A program made the position numbers and the translations under genes. From Ecdyonurus torrentis (Eukaryota; Arthropoda; Insecta; Ephemeroptera; Heptageniidae): a stretch of DNA of 64,000 bases. The DNA lies in contig OX439129.1 of NCBI GenBank assembly GCA_949318235.1, positions 31,274,743 to 31,338,742 of the forward strand. Direction: 5' to 3'. Within the stretch, counting starts at the first letter, position 1; every line of letters starts with the position of its first letter. The notes under the pieces were generated by a model. That model was given only the letters and a program-made list of their open reading frames with translations, was not told the DNA's origin and made no database searches. This document shows positions 15,026 through 30,530 of the stretch, piece after piece.

Positions 15026-17538
15026 GAATATATGAATAGATAGTAAGTATAACATTTATTTTATTCTTGTTTAATGTTAACATTGCGTTACATTTATTGG
15101 TACATAAATTTTATTTTATATTGTAATATTTAACGTATTATTGGAAACAGTTCAGATATATTGCTGATATACGAATTATTATTATTATGTTTTCTATTAA
15201 AAAAAAAAGTATGCAGTATTATAATGCATATAAGAAACACTATGTAAAGTATGTAGTGACCGTAAAATATTGTGTTGGATTTGGGTAAGAATGTAATTTT
15301 TTTTTAATTAAATAATTCAAATTATTATCATAACCATAACTTCATAGTAATAAAATAGAATTAAACTTTTATAGTCCATAAAATAAAAGTATATGTTACA
15401 TTAAAGTTAGTATAAAGATTAAATTTGGCCAGCTATATAATAATATATTTTCTACTATTTCTGTTTCATATATTATAAAATCAATAAAATATTTATCTTA
15501 AATGTTTGATCAAAATTAAAGATTATTTGAAATTTCACATCATATTTTTATATTAATCACATAAACAAAACACACACGCCTTTTAATCTCGATCTTTAAT
15601 CAAATCATTACAGTTAACAGATTTAAATGGAATATTTCCCTTATTATTATTAATATAGATTATAAAATAAATAATAAAAACAAAATTATTTACGAGAATT
15701 AAAAAGTATATATACATACATCAAGTGTAAGTATAATATTATTTTGTATAATGATAAACAATAATGTCATTTGTAAAACTCATTTAATTTTTGTAATGGA
15801 ACTTTTATTATTAAATTTATTTTATAATACATATAGACATATGTACTGTACTTGTGTTATTAAATGCTAAAGACTTTCACACCTCTTTTTTTTCTATTCT
15901 ATTCGTGAATTTAGAGTATAGTTGAAATTTAAATCTTTATATATATATAATAAAATCTTTGCTCGTGTACGCTTGTCTAAATAAAAGAATTTATTATATA
16001 CGTGAATAAATTTAGAAATTTTTTTATTTCTACTTTATGTTTGTGTTTGTTAAAGCCATAAATAATTTTTTTCGTATTTTTAAACTACAGACGGTGCTAA
16101 AAATTCAACGAAACGAAAAAAGAAAAAGAAAAAAAAAATGAAGTAAAAAAATACTGGAGATGACAGATATGTAATTTTATAGTAAAATACAAAGAAAAAG
16201 GTAGTCAAGTACGTTAGATATAATTATTTAGAATTATTTTTAAAATACTGGCATAAATAAAATGATAAATACATATAGCAAATTAAAAAATGTACCAAGA
16301 ATGACTGCATGAAATGGTGTAAAAAATATATATTTGCATAATATTTTATAAGTAGTCAAAGAACAAAATTAGAGTAAAAAAAAAAGTTAAACAATGCATA
16401 AACCATGACAGCATATTATATTTATGAGTAACATGTAATAAAAATAAAAACAACTTTATGAATAAATTTACATATATTAAACTTTAAAGAAGAAAAAAAA
16501 AAAGAAGCAAAATTTATACTATACACTATTACATTTTTAGCTTCTTTTTTTTATTTATAAATGTATCTTATTTATACAAAAATATTTACATAACGTTGAA
16601 ATGTAACAATAAAAAAAATATAGATGAAATTGAAAATATATTTTTTATCTTAAACTACCCAACACAACAGAATAAGAAAAAGGTATCAAAAATATATTTT
16701 GTATTACTAGATGTTAATACATTCAATAAAATTTAAACTTTGAAAATGATATATAAAAAGTTAAAGCAGTATCATTGAAGATAGTATTTTTCTTCCTTCT
16801 TATTTTCTTTTGGAAAAGTCAAAAGACACCAGTCAATGTTTGAGTGAGAAATTTCTTGAAATATAGTTTGTTCTCTTTATATATAGTATATAAAATGTAT
16901 TATATTCTATCTCCATTAGTGTATAAAAAATACTTTAAAAGCTCAAGCAAGAGAAAGAAAAAAACCGATCAGTTCAGTTGCTATGAGTATAAGAAAAAAA
17001 AAGTATTAAGAGATAGGTTCCATGTTTTACAAACCTTGTTCTTCTATATACGCTTTTTTTAGTGTTTTATTCTAAAGGATATTATATTGAGATAAAAATG
17101 ATTTTAATGTACAGTTCTGGTCAAAAATAAAACGTTTATCTTAAAATGAAGGTTTTTAAAATAATTTTAGGAAATGTTAATTAAGGAAATGTTTAAATAC
17201 AATAACAACATTTTTGTTTAATTCAATCTCAAATTAAGGAATGATCTAAATACATAAAGATATGCTTTCAAAACATTCCAAGAGTTTAAAATTTTGTCAT
17301 CCAATAATAAAATATATTAATGTCTTATATTTATGTCTACTATTTTCTTCAATGTAATAAACTCTAGTTCATTATGGAAATAATAGTGCCTCTAAATTGT
17401 GTTATTAATTACCAACCTTCTTTATCACGTAAACTTAAGAAATATTATGAAATAATATTTTGTTAAAATATTAATGTAAAGGAAAAAAGTGTTTACATAT
17501 ATCGTAATTAGCAACTAATGAGAGAGAGATAGAGAGAG

Positions 17539-17650
17539 ATGGAGAGAGTAAGAGAGATAGAGAGAGTAAGAGAGATAGAGAGAGTAAGAGAGATAGAGAG
17601 AGTAAGAGAGATAGAGAGAGTAAGAGAGATAGAGAGAGTAAGAGAGAAAG
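17539..17650 (+). repeat. 18-bp purine-rich minisatellite, about 6 copies
   Basis: The unit GAGAGAGTAAGAGAGATA repeats in register about six times within a broader GA-rich tract (17521-17661). It probably arose from a (GA)n array by amplification of a T-bearing variant. Confidence 0.85.
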
Positions 17651-18680
17651 AGATAGAGAGATATAAGTCCCTTGACAAATACAACAGTTTCTATTCGACT
17701 TATTTGAATTATTACTTAAAGTAATACCCTAATATCGTTAATGTTAGCGCTGTTTATGTTTTTTGATCAATATTACGCAATATTATGATTAATATTCCTC
17801 AAGGAATTGAGTTTGTTTTGCTTTAAGTTATAAGGATATTCTGCATGCAGAGTTTCGAGACCTTTTGAGCTTAACTCTGGCGCACAGCTCATCATTCATA
17901 TATCATAGGGCATTAACATGCAATTTATTTATTAAAATGCAGACACTATAACTAAAAATGATAGATGTTGTAAGATTGTTTTGCAAAAACAACATACTTT
18001 CTGAAAACATAAAATATTGCTATTTTATACATATTTCATCATTCAGCATTTTTATAATACAAATTTAAAGTATTTTATAACACTGTCGTCCTTTTTTTTT
18101 TTTTTTTTTTTTACATGTGCCCATGGCTTATAATATGATTATAATGACTTATAATAAGATACAGGAAATTACTGAAATTAATAATTGAATACAACTTTAT
18201 TAAGACGTTGTGATGATCACAAACCTTGACCACAATTTAGGACGCAAACAAACGTACAGAATATTATAAATATTATAATAGAGATAGATATTTTTCATTC
18301 TTCCGTCTTTTTTTTTAACAAATTTAAACATATTAAATTTATAGATTGAGATACGACAAATAAAATTTTTAATGTGTTTATTGATATCATATAGTTATAT
18401 ATATATAAACACAAAATGATAATAGTATTAAACAAAACTAGGCGTGAAATATTTTGCACATAACACAAACAAACAGTTGCTATTATGTCATTAATATGCT
18501 AACGAGAGAATATGCCAAATATAACAAGTAAAATTTAATGAATTGATTGAATCAAAACTATACATTATATTAAACTAATTTCTTATCAAATAACTATGTA
18601 ATATTTTAATATTATTAAAATATCAATTTAGAAATTAATTACAATAAACATGAAAGTCGTTATTTAAATTACTATACATT

Positions 18681-18684
<4 letters not shown>

Positions 18685-18750
<66 letters not shown>
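18685..18750. repeat. (TA)n microsatellite
   Basis: About 66 bp of AT. Confidence 0.95.
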
Positions 18751-18754
<4 letters not shown>

Positions 18755-19604
18755 ATCATTATGATTTTAATTACTTTTATGTAAATAGGAAACCATTAAA
18801 CATATCCTGTAACGTATGCAACAAGGATGTCACATTTACTTTTAAAGTGATTGTATACTCAAGTCCATGAGAATATTTTATGAAGATGTAACTTAATATT
18901 CATTTAAAAAGGAAGCTACGAAATGAAAAGTGGTTTAAAAGGTTTTTTAAATTTAGATTGATATTATAACAAAAAGGATTTTTTTTTTTTTTTAGTCAGG
19001 AAGTTCTATTATATAAAACGAATGAGTATAACATTTTTACAAGACTTTTATATAGATAATTAAATGAATTATTATAACATCATTATAATGTAAAGAAAGA
19101 TAAATATTACATCTTTTTTCATACTTTCAAGTATTTTATTAATACTGTAATTTTATAGTAAATAATTGTCAGATGTTATCAAATATTTATATAAATTTTA
19201 ATGAATTTAATTTGATTTATTATATGTTTATATAATTTTTGAAATATAATTTTATGTTTTGTAATATATATTCTTATTATTGATATTACAGTTATAGTTT
19301 GTTCTTATTAATACGTTTTAATTGTATATAATACTTTTTAGTTTTCTATTTATTTGTTTTCATTATTATGACTTTATTATCTAGTCTTTTCGAATATGAT
19401 ATAGTAATTTATGATATTTTGATACACTTTTGATCCCACATTCCCTTTTATAATGATATTTTTAGTTGTTCAAAACAATAATTAGATTGAATTTATGGGT
19501 TTATTTGACTTTGATATTTTATACCAATTTTTATTATTATTTTATACAAAATTGAGCTAAAATAGTGTGGTTATTGTTGGTTAATAATATTTTTTTTATT
19601 ATTA

Positions 19605-19902
19605 TTAAAGGCGTAGAACACCTTGAACAAATAACATGTCTAATACCCTAACATACCTAAATATCAACGTTGATTTGGCCGGAGTCATTGATTTGCTAAT
19701 TTATGTTCCATTCACAAAATCACAATTGCGGGTTTTTGACGTCACGCGTGGACCAGTGAGTTGTGACGTCACAAACCCGCAGCTGCCATTTTAGGAATGG
19801 AAAGTAAATTAGAAATAATTGCTACTGGCCAAATACACGTTGATATTTAGAGATAATAGGATATTATACATATTTTTTGTTCAAGGTTTTCTACGCCTTT
19901 AA
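19605..19902. mobile_element. TTAA-flanked hairpin MITE, nearly palindromic over its full length
   Basis: This 298-bp element is flanked by TTAA (19605-19608 and 19899-19902). The ends are AGGCGTAGAACACCTTGAAC and the inverted GTTCAAGGTTTTCTACGCCT. The two arms stay complementary almost to the centre (about 145 bp each), with TGACGTCA in each arm (19737-19744, 19764-19771) facing across the middle. An RNA copy would fold into one long hairpin. It is the same family as 30531-30841. Confidence 0.85.
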
Positions 19903-20546
19903 TATTATTGAAATATTTTGTAAATGTTATATAAGCATACATTATATTGCGATGCATTAGTTATTTGCACAATTTATTAAGAGGGTCTAAAGAAATTCTT
20001 CATTCAATTATCTACAAATCTAATCTAGAAATTATACATAAATACGATATTTTATTAATCTGTATAAGTAGTAGTTTATAGCTCATTCATCTTAACGAAA
20101 AAAAAAATAATAAAAATAAACAAACTCTACAAAATACTGCAGCATAAAATTTTATATTAAAAACCATAATTAATTTTACGATGTAAAGTGAGAATTTTTC
20201 TAATTTAGTTAAATATAAAATTTTTACAAGATAAACAAAATTATATTTAATACGTTACAAAAAAAATAATGTATCATATGCAATTTTTTTATCAAATTAA
20301 ATTTTTATTTAAATTATGTAAAATAATATTTTTACTCTTTAAAAAAAATGAAATTTTGTACTTTTTTTTTCAGCCTGCAGTATAAATATTTATTTAAAAA
20401 AAAAAGGAGTTGGTAGATGTTTTATGTAATATATACATATTATATAGTATAAGTTAGGTTGGTATTTTTAGTAACTTAAGTTTATGAGTACCGTATCTAT
20501 ATTGTTGTTAATACGACTGCAGAGACCTAGTACCCCTATTTCACAG

Positions 20547-20667
<121 letters not shown>

Positions 20668-20832
20668 GGTGAATAATAATTTGTAGCTTTTTCTCTGGTA
20701 TTGCTTGCGTGCTATCATGCTTGATTTAACGTCCGTGTTTTATTCAAAATTACCAAGGGAATGTTCTATACGACTCTGTGTGTGGATCTCTGTTCGTGTG
20801 TGTGTGAAAATATATACATATATATACATACT

Positions 20833-20874
<42 letters not shown>

Positions 20875-23800
20875 GTGTTCTATAATATGTTGCATGTATA
20901 AAGAAAAAATAATATCAATACCATTGCATGATTTATACAACTTTTTTTAACAGTTTCATTATATAATATCATATTTAATTTATATAAATAGTATTATTAT
21001 TTTATTAATGTTTTATTATTTAAATTTATGTAAAAAATTTAACCTTGAGGTTGTTAAATGATTGTTTTTTATTTTAATAATTACCCCTACTGTTTTTTTA
21101 AATAATATAGTATGTAAATAAATATTATGTTTATTTAGATATTTTGAGTTGTATATAATTTAAAAAAAAAAAAAACAACAACAACAACGTATATTTAATT
21201 TGTCAGATAAATTACTTTTTAAATATAATATAAATTTAAAACTTGTAATTTAAAACTGCTGTAAAACCAATATGTTATTTATAATTAGTAATAATAAACA
21301 AAGTTAACCATTTGTATATAAGTGAAAATGTAAGTAATTTCGTTTAAAAACATGAAACCACTACTTTACTAGAGGTTGTTGTTTTATATTTGTTATCAGG
21401 AGGATATGAAGGATGAAATTCAATGAAAAAAAAAAATAATATAAAATAAAAATTTAATTAAGGGGGTAGGTGACTGACTGATATCTCGCAAACTAGACGG
21501 TTGCAATTAATAATATTAACACAAGTAAAGAAAAAATTGTACTTAAAAGTTTAGTTACGTCAAACATGCAAAAACACGATCAAATATTTAAGTTTTTCCA
21601 CTTTAAAGAAAAATGTAAATGTGGAAATTTAAATTTTAGTGGCAAATTTTAGTCAAATTTGAAACTTTTTTAAAATTAAAAATATTATTAAAACTTTTTT
21701 CGGAACAAAAATATATATTTTAAATTGACTCGGTTTTATTTGAAAATTATAGTGTCTGTTTTGTTGGAAATAAATCATGTACAAAAAATTATTGTGAAAA
21801 TATAGTTCTTTTAATGATATCCGGTCCAAATCGGTCACGTTTTACGTTAATAATAAATAGGTTAATCCAAAAAAATAATAAGAAGTAAAAGTATCACTTG
21901 TAACATATTGTGTAAACATGGAAACTTTCAACAACAGCAAAAACTGTTTTGTCAATTTCCAACTATAATTAAAGTAGGCATTTACTATTTTTGACATGAT
22001 TTACGGCGTAAGACTTTAAAATTAAAGTAATTATACATATTATATTCATTTATGACTAGTAAACACATAGTCTTAATTTTTAAATGAAATAATTCAACTT
22101 AATTGGTTAAAAAGTAATTATTATTTATTTTATTATACTAAATGAAGAATCATTGTGTGAATTTCAATTACTTTACATTTTATTTACGTATTAAAAAAAT
22201 AACAATAATAAAAGATATACGCATAAATTTAATTCATTTTTTTTTTTTAATATATATTATTTTAGAATTTATTACTATTTTTAGCTTACATTATACCATT
22301 CTACAGTTTTTGTTTTTATTTTATAGTATATGACATGAATAAAATATAAATAAGGCAAAAGTAAATCTAGATTTAAATTTTTTTATATATATTTGCTTTA
22401 TATGAACGCACTATAACACATTTGTGGTAAATGGGGGGAACATTTTTGTATGTATATGTATATATTATTTTATGTATAAAAAATGTGAAACAAACACACA
22501 CACAAGCGATAAAGTATGTGCTTGGACCAAAGTGGTGTCAATGGTGAACTACATGCTTGAGTAGCTTTATGAGCGTATGTAATATTATGTCTTTTTATAA
22601 TGCTTTTTTTTCTTTTTAATAAAAAATTAGTCTTTTTTATGTTATATTATATATATAATACTTTTCTTTGTCGTGATATGAAATCTAAATCTGTTTTTAT
22701 ATAAACTAAAAGTATTTTACACTTCGTATAACACATTGCAGTGCATAAAGGAGGGTGTTAATTCGCGTATATGCAGTTTTTCTTAACTTTAATACTTTGA
22801 TAGGTTTTAAACGTAATGACTCGCAAAAATAGCACATCAAGAAAACTAAAAAAAAAAATAACATATCATGCCCCATTTACTTTATAAAAAAAAATAAAAG
22901 TATTTTGTTGAATAAATATAGTTTAAAGTTGAATAGAAGTGTTTATCTTCTTCTTCTGCATGCTAACATTTTTTTTTTTTTTTTTTTTTTTTCCCCATCA
23001 ATAGATGGAAAGTTTGAAACAAATTTCATTTTTCGTAAACTCAGAAGTGCGTAACGTAAAACCATTAAATGTTCCTTTTTCAAATCATGTATTATGGAAT
23101 CATAAATATAGTATATTTATTTAAAGTACTCTGAAACTTACATGGTTATAAAAAGCAAGAATTAGCTTTTGAATCTTTTACAAAATTCCTTATATTATGT
23201 AGAAGAAAATTTGGAACTATTAAAACTTAACAATTTATTAGTTTTTTTTTAATCTTAAAAATATATTTATAGAAGAATATAATATGCTTTCAATGGTAGT
23301 TAAAAAGTCATATATACTACCTACCATATAAAAATATTGATTGAACTATACATCGATCCACACCGTATAACATAAATTATTACCTTTAAAAATTAAAATG
23401 GTAGTTTTATTTAATTTATAGTTTCGTCAAGTCATAACTTTTAACCCATTGAATACGTTTTCGTGACTTTTTTATGAACCTTTCCTGTCATTGCCTTCAG
23501 TTAAATATAAATTAAGACATACATTACGATAGTAAATACCTCATATTTTTATGATTTTATAAGTATGATTCCATTTTTTTAAAAGCAGATTGGTTATTAA
23601 TCATTGTTAGATATTGCTTTCGATTAGAAATATAAACTTTTCCCTCCAAAAACAATTAAAATTTAGTGGTTCTATAGTACAGTTCCTTTAAGTAATACAT
23701 GGATTTTTTTTCAATTTTTAATGTAAAAAAAAAAAAAAAAAAAAAAAAATCAATGAGAATGCATCATGTACTTTTACCAGAAATATCAGAGTGTTGAAAA

Positions 23801-24570
23801 TAATTGAAATACTGATCTAGTTGCGATTAAGAGCCATTCAAATAAGAAAATAAAAAATTAAATTTTATCGTACATTAAAGGAAAAATACATACATATTTT
23901 CTATATAATTTTTTATTAATATGAACTTCAAGAGCCAATAAAAAAATTATATCTTCTATATATAGAAATTTTTCAAAACTTAATAGTAGTAATTACGAGT
24001 ATTTGTCTATAGTTAATTACTTAAATATTCTTATATAATAGTTTGAAAACTAGAATCGTGCCAGACTTAAGTTTAATGTAAAGTTTATAATAAACTGAAA
24101 ACATATGAGCATCTGCGTTTGTCAGACAACTTGATATTAATGAAAGTGAAATGGGACCATTTTATCAGTACGACAGAGTACTGTATTATATTATAATAAT
24201 ATGTTTAGGCCATGTATATGTAGAATATAATAATACACATGACAATGACATATACCATTATTTTGTTACATGTATATACGTACGTACTATATAACTGGTA
24301 ACTTAACTATCATAAAGTTTCTATTTCAAAATATTCATTAATAAACTTTACACACACACACACACCACATGCTATTAAATTTCAAGTCAAAATTTTGTTA
24401 TTATTATGTATGTATAAAGATTTATTAGAAATATGTTTAATTATGAAAGTTTCAAAAACAGATATAAGCATTAAGACATGTTACAGTATATTTTTTTAGT
24501 TTTCATACTTATATCAAATATACGTAAATTTAGATTACAATTTCAATAACCATAACAATAAGTCTTATTC

Positions 24571-24673
<103 letters not shown>

Positions 24674-25924
24674 GAAAGTGAGAAATGAAAAGTATTATAT
24701 AATAAGACATTTTCTCCTATTTTGATGAATTATTTGATTTATTTTTCACATTGCTTTTATATAATAAGATATTTTATTACTTTTATTATAAATAGTTAAA
24801 CTATTATTTGAATAGAAGAATTTTTGTTAAATTTATTTATTATAATATTTTATTGTTATTAGATAGCAGCAATTTTGTATACATACTTTATGATTTAATA
24901 TATGGATATTTTTGTTTTGATTTTTTATAACATTTTTACATATTGCAGAGGTAATAAATAAACAAATGTGATAAAAAAAATTTAATGTCAGATGATGATA
25001 TTATATATATTTTTAAGTAAACAAATGAGCCAGAAGATCAGTATACGTCTACAATCTTAACTTCTTGTCCCTTTAAATAATTGGTCATACAAATTATAAT
25101 CACTTTGAATACAATTAAAAAAAAAAACACAAAACAAAATCAATTTGAAATTTACTAATCTAAAGAAAAGCGTGTAGAAATTTAAACCTTTTATTGAAAA
25201 ATTTGAAGATAAAAATTATATAAAATGTACCGCATTTTAGTTTCTTCTTTTTTACTTTTATTTTCATGCAATTTTTAAAAATCTGCTTTAAGTTATATTA
25301 ACTATTATTTTTTAGCTTGCATTTTACATATTTTTAAAATGTTACAATGCAAAATTTTACTATGCAAAAATATTTTATGGCTATATTTTTTTAAACATAA
25401 AAATTCCCCTCATTGAAATAATAAAAAAATAACACAAGATAAATAAAGACAGCTGTTGTTATGTGGTATTTTTTTAGTGATTTATTTCTAAATAATGTTT
25501 TTAACACAGCATTTTGTTTATATAAATTTATGGTTCGTCATTGAAAAACTGTACAAAAAAAATATATATAAAAAACTTTCTAAATTCAATCGTACGTGTT
25601 GAAAAAAAAATTGTACACATAACCATTATAATCAATTCTAAAGCCACATTTATATAAATAAATCTAAAAAAAAAATTGTAATGAAATTTAAAGCCATTGG
25701 ATTGAACGTATATGGTGGGGGGGAGGGAACGTCATTAGCACAAAGCTCAAGTGACAAATGAACTTTTTAACAATACAGTTTGCCGTGAGCAGCATTTTAA
25801 TAGTGACGTCATAGTTCTCAATGCTTTACTTGATTAAACATGTTTTTTATACATACATTAAAAAAAATCGAAGTCAAGGGATGTAAATTGTGTACCTACA
25901 ATACATTTATTTTAGTTTTTTGTA

Positions 25925-25945
25925 GGGGGGGGGGGGGGGGAGGGG
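25925..25945 (+). repeat. Poly(G) tract
   Basis: A run of 16 G's, an A, then GGGG, in AT-rich surroundings. A smaller G-rich tract (GGTGGGGGGGAGGG) lies about 210 bp upstream near 25715. Confidence 0.9.
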
Positions 25946-27236
25946 ACATTAAACAGAGTTTACGAACAAGATATTTCATGTGTCCACTAGTTGATCTTTA
26001 ATTTATGACATACATTAGATGTGGTACATCCCTTGTGATATTGGTTTAATACTTATCAAGTAATCAAAATCCAAACATGTGATTGGTAATATTAACTATC
26101 AAGTGATGCACATGAATCTCAATTTGTAATACCTTGTAATGCAATACTATTAATAGGGCTTATCAGTAGAGCGTGTTAGCCAATCATAAGTGGTGCAGAT
26201 GAAGAGGAGGCACCCCTCATTTTATATCCTCTACCACTACAACATTTTTTTTTTTTTTTTTTTTTTTTCAGAGAACAACTGCATTAAAGCCAAAAAATTC
26301 AAATGAGAGATCCAATAGGTATACTTTTACGTGTTTTAGGCCAATAAATTTTTTTAAGAGTTTTTTATCACCGGTTTCACCTATTATACCTCTCTCGAGA
26401 TTTAACGTACTACAGAAAGCTTTTGATTTTACCTCTAATTCAAGATACTATACGAGTTTCATCTGAGAGTTTTGTACTTTACTTTTATATACCTCTTTTT
26501 AAATATTTGATATTTATAGCATTTGTTACAGAGTAATCTATGTATATATATAATATGTAACAATATAGTTACTTTCGACCAACTGGCTCTTCAAGTTTTT
26601 TATTGCTTGCTTTTATTTTATTTGTAAATTCAGTTGTATAATATAAATTTGACAATAAAAATTTCTATAATGTGGCTGCTTGGCATAAAAATTAGATGGT
26701 GCATGGTTGATACTCTTCCATACAAACTTAAGATTTACTTTGACCTGTTGAAGTTTACGATTTATACGAACTTTTATTGTGTGGCTTATATATGATATTT
26801 ACTCTATATAGCTTTACCACATAATGCTATTATTATTGTTATAAAGTTACGTTTTAACATTATGAAAGTAGAGCATAAATGCCAACATTTTTTATTTTTT
26901 TCTATTTCACTTACTCCAAAGTAGATCGCTTTACAAGTTCTATTTTTTTGACAAAAGAAAACGAAAAGCTTGGCAGTTAAGTATTTTGAGCAGATTCTAT
27001 GCATTACTGTGTATAGTGTTTGCCGTTAGGACCACTCGCTTGTTCCATTTCTACCCTCTGGCGCCAACCCACACTTCTTTACACTTCTCACTCCTTTTTT
27101 TCCAATACGCTTCAGTTATTTTGCGGGAAAAAAAATGTGGTATCGTTGTAGGCTATATACAGAAGGCTATATCTATATAAAAGTGAAGAAAATTTAATAA
27201 GCTTTTCTTACTAGTTTTTTTTCTATCTTTCCTTTC

Positions 27237-27368
<132 letters not shown>

Positions 27369-27856
27369 GCTTTCTATCCCTCTCTCCCCCCTGCCTTCCA
27401 CTCTCTATCTCTCAACTTTTATCCTTTTCTTGCACTTAGTAATAAAAATATTTTCCTTTGCTTTCATTATGTGTATACGTAATTTCATAGAAGATATAAT
27501 TTTGTAAATAATAAACATATTTCTAAAAATTGTTCAGAGTGTTTTTAGTGGACAAAAAGGGTTATCCAATTGTTTGTAAGTTGCCAAAACAATATCTTTT
27601 AACTTTTTTTTTTCTTTTATATATAAAAGACACGTTCAACTTTCACAACTAGAGAAACTATCAGACTGAAAACACTTTAAAAACAAGCACTGTCACTAAA
27701 GATACTTGACCTTTTTTTTTTTTTTTTTTTTTTAGTTTGGAGACAACTTCTTTTCACGCCTTTTTATTTTATTAATAATAGTTCGCATTTTTTATGTGAA
27801 ATATGATTGATATAGACAACAATTTTTTTTATAGTATATTATAGAGTTGAGATTTT

Positions 27857-27887
<31 letters not shown>

Positions 27888-28668
27888 TTTTTTTTTACAG
27901 AAAATTTATTGCTTGTTGTCACGTGTACTGTAAAGATCTCAAATAACCTTTCTTAACTTTTACCAGTTGTATATTTATACAGCAAGTGTTACTGAGCATT
28001 TTCATACTGTTTTTGGCTCAGTAACTGAACTGTAAAATTACTTAATTTAAATATCTCAAGCATATTCATATTGACATATTATACATTTATATAATCTTTC
28101 ATATATTTCTTCAGAGAAAACAGAAATTACGTAATTCATGTTGTATTCATGTCATGTAGTATTAATGTTTCTAAATTGAAACATAATAAATAATTATACT
28201 TTACAATATAATATTCATGTTATTTTACATAGTTTTTATGCTGGAGTGTAGCATATTATAGGGTGTTTTTATTCATGTTAAAGTCGACGCCATAAGTGAG
28301 GCCAGTAATGGGCCAGTATAGGAAAATGACTCATTGTGCCAGTTTAAAAATATTTCGCAATATATTTAAGAGCATTGATGCTGTTAAAAGGTTGAATTAA
28401 TGTTTCAAGTATGCAAAAATAATAATAATAATATTAAAATAGCTAATTTTTCAAAGAAAATAGCCAAAAACTATACGTTTGTCCTATGCTGAGCAATCTT
28501 ATTCATTTCTCAAGAAGAGCATCGAAAAGCATTCAGAATGACGTCATGCGAACACACCCAATAGTTTGTTTGTACGTATAATACATAAATGTTGTTGAAA
28601 ATGAACTAGCACAATTGTTTCGTATTTATTAGTTTCCGTTCACAGGAAAGAAACTGTAAGTGTTTCTG

Positions 28669-28699
<31 letters not shown>

Positions 28700-30530
28700 T
28701 ATATTGAATTAAAAATTATATGAAACATAAAACTAATAAAAAAGTGGATGCATTCTCTAGAGAGACCGATAGCTTTATGTTTACACTAAACATTAATGAA
28801 ATTTGTTATACTGTATGTTACCACAAATATATAGAAGAAACATGTGACGTTACTTTTTTTTTATTGTTTTCCTAACAATTTAGGGAAAAAAAAAAAAAAA
28901 AAACTTTGAAAAAACAGTAGTTTTTTTGATGACGGCAGCTGGTGTTTTGCGAGTTAGGTCAACAAATATACGCTCGACGGCTCGAAAAAAGTTTTACTCG
29001 TCTCCTCATATGGATGGATAGATGGATGATAGGGTCACAGTGTGAAAAGAAAAGAAAAAAAGAAGTAAAAAAAAATCTTGACATCTCATGTAACACTAAG
29101 AAAGATGAATGAAGGTAATTCTTAGCAAACGAGAGTTTAAGACTTAAATAAATTATAGAAAAAAAATCACATTCTTATTCGAAATTTCTTTAATGTATTC
29201 TTCAGTAATTGTATATCAATGTTCTTCTTTATTATTATTATTATTATTATTTTTTACAATTTAAAGAAATATTTAATTATCCAGGAAAAAAATCAACAGT
29301 TGTTAATAAAAAAGTAAAGAAAGAATTTTATTATATTAATTTTATTCAAAACGACTTTTTTTTTCTTAAAGCTGTAAATATAAATTCTTTCGTAGATGTG
29401 ACCATATATCTTATGGTTACTCATTTTATGTTAAGAAAAGAGAATAAAAATTTTAGTGTTTCTCCCCAAACGTTAAATTTATTACTCTTCTCTACAATGT
29501 GTGGTACTTTTGTTAAAGTTCAATTCGTGCTACTATTGCTTGCAAACATAAAGTTTATCTGTATATATATATTTTTTTTTCCAGAATTATTAAACTATGT
29601 TGTAAAAAAATCGCATATTGAGTTGCATTAGGTGTTAAGATGAAACATATGTATAGAGTATAAAATAGATAACAAAATGTTTCTAAACTGTTTCCTTGCT
29701 GGTCCGATTTAAGCAGGTGACAATAGAACAATATCATATCTTATACTTGTAAAAAAATAATAATAATAATGGTTAGTTATAATAATTCTTTTTTTATTAT
29801 ACGAACATTGTGAAAACGTATTTATTTATATTTACGTAATTAAGGTCTTAGGATTAATATTTTTTTTCTTTCCATTTTTATGTCTATTTTTTTAAGTACT
29901 GGAAGTATTTTTAACTGTTTTTTTTTTTTTTACAACGAGAGGTGATAAAAAACTTCCTGTCAATACTAATAACAAAGTAGTTATATCACAAGTCAGAAGG
30001 ATGTATAAAATATCAATTTCAAAATTGCATTACATAAAGTTATATTATTTTTAAACTTACCATTTTTGTTTTAAGGATTGTATATAGATGGCTTGTATCT
30101 CAAAATCTAAAAAGAAAACTTCCAAATTTTATGATGCCATTTGAAAGTTAATAGTAACAGCTACCTATGATAAAATTTGCAGAACCCTTGACCATCAGAT
30201 AAGAGAGAAATTAATTATTGAAATTAACATGGGCTCTTATGGGACTAAAACTTCAAAAAATCATAATTAAAAATCTAGCATGGTGACCCCCCAAAATTTT
30301 TACATTTTTGAAGATACCTAATCCTAATGTATCACTGTACAAAATTTCAGATTTTTCTGTCTTTACAATTTTTTAGTCAAATCCCGCAGTAGCTGATTTC
30401 CCGCCTTAAATAATTTTATGAAAAATAATAATTTGATTAATAAAACGTAAGCTCTACCAAAATAAGCAACAAAGTTGTTTGACTTAGGCCCTTTGATTTG
30501 TAGCTGGTTAATATTTTATGAACCTCTGTA

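Larger units (their letters stand above)
12445..19604. other. Non-coding AT-rich stretch
   Basis: Holds (CT)n at 13788-13807, the retroposon tail at 14870-14982, an 18-bp minisatellite at 17539-17650, poly(T) at 18092-18112, (TA)n at 18685-18750, and a lone Tc1-like terminal motif near 17112. The rest is unstructured AT-rich sequence with no gene that I can support. Confidence 0.65.

Noticed and set aside
26245..26271. Poly(T)-CAG as a splice acceptor for a non-coding exon (a similar one at 915-941)
   Set aside because: The long T-run followed by CAG is easily produced by homopolymers here; no donor or coding sequence supports an exon.
29209..29631. Open frame of 140 codons
   Set aside because: It is AT-rich, starts in a (TTA)n repeat, is dominated by F, I, N, K and Y, and has no recognisable domain or splice context.
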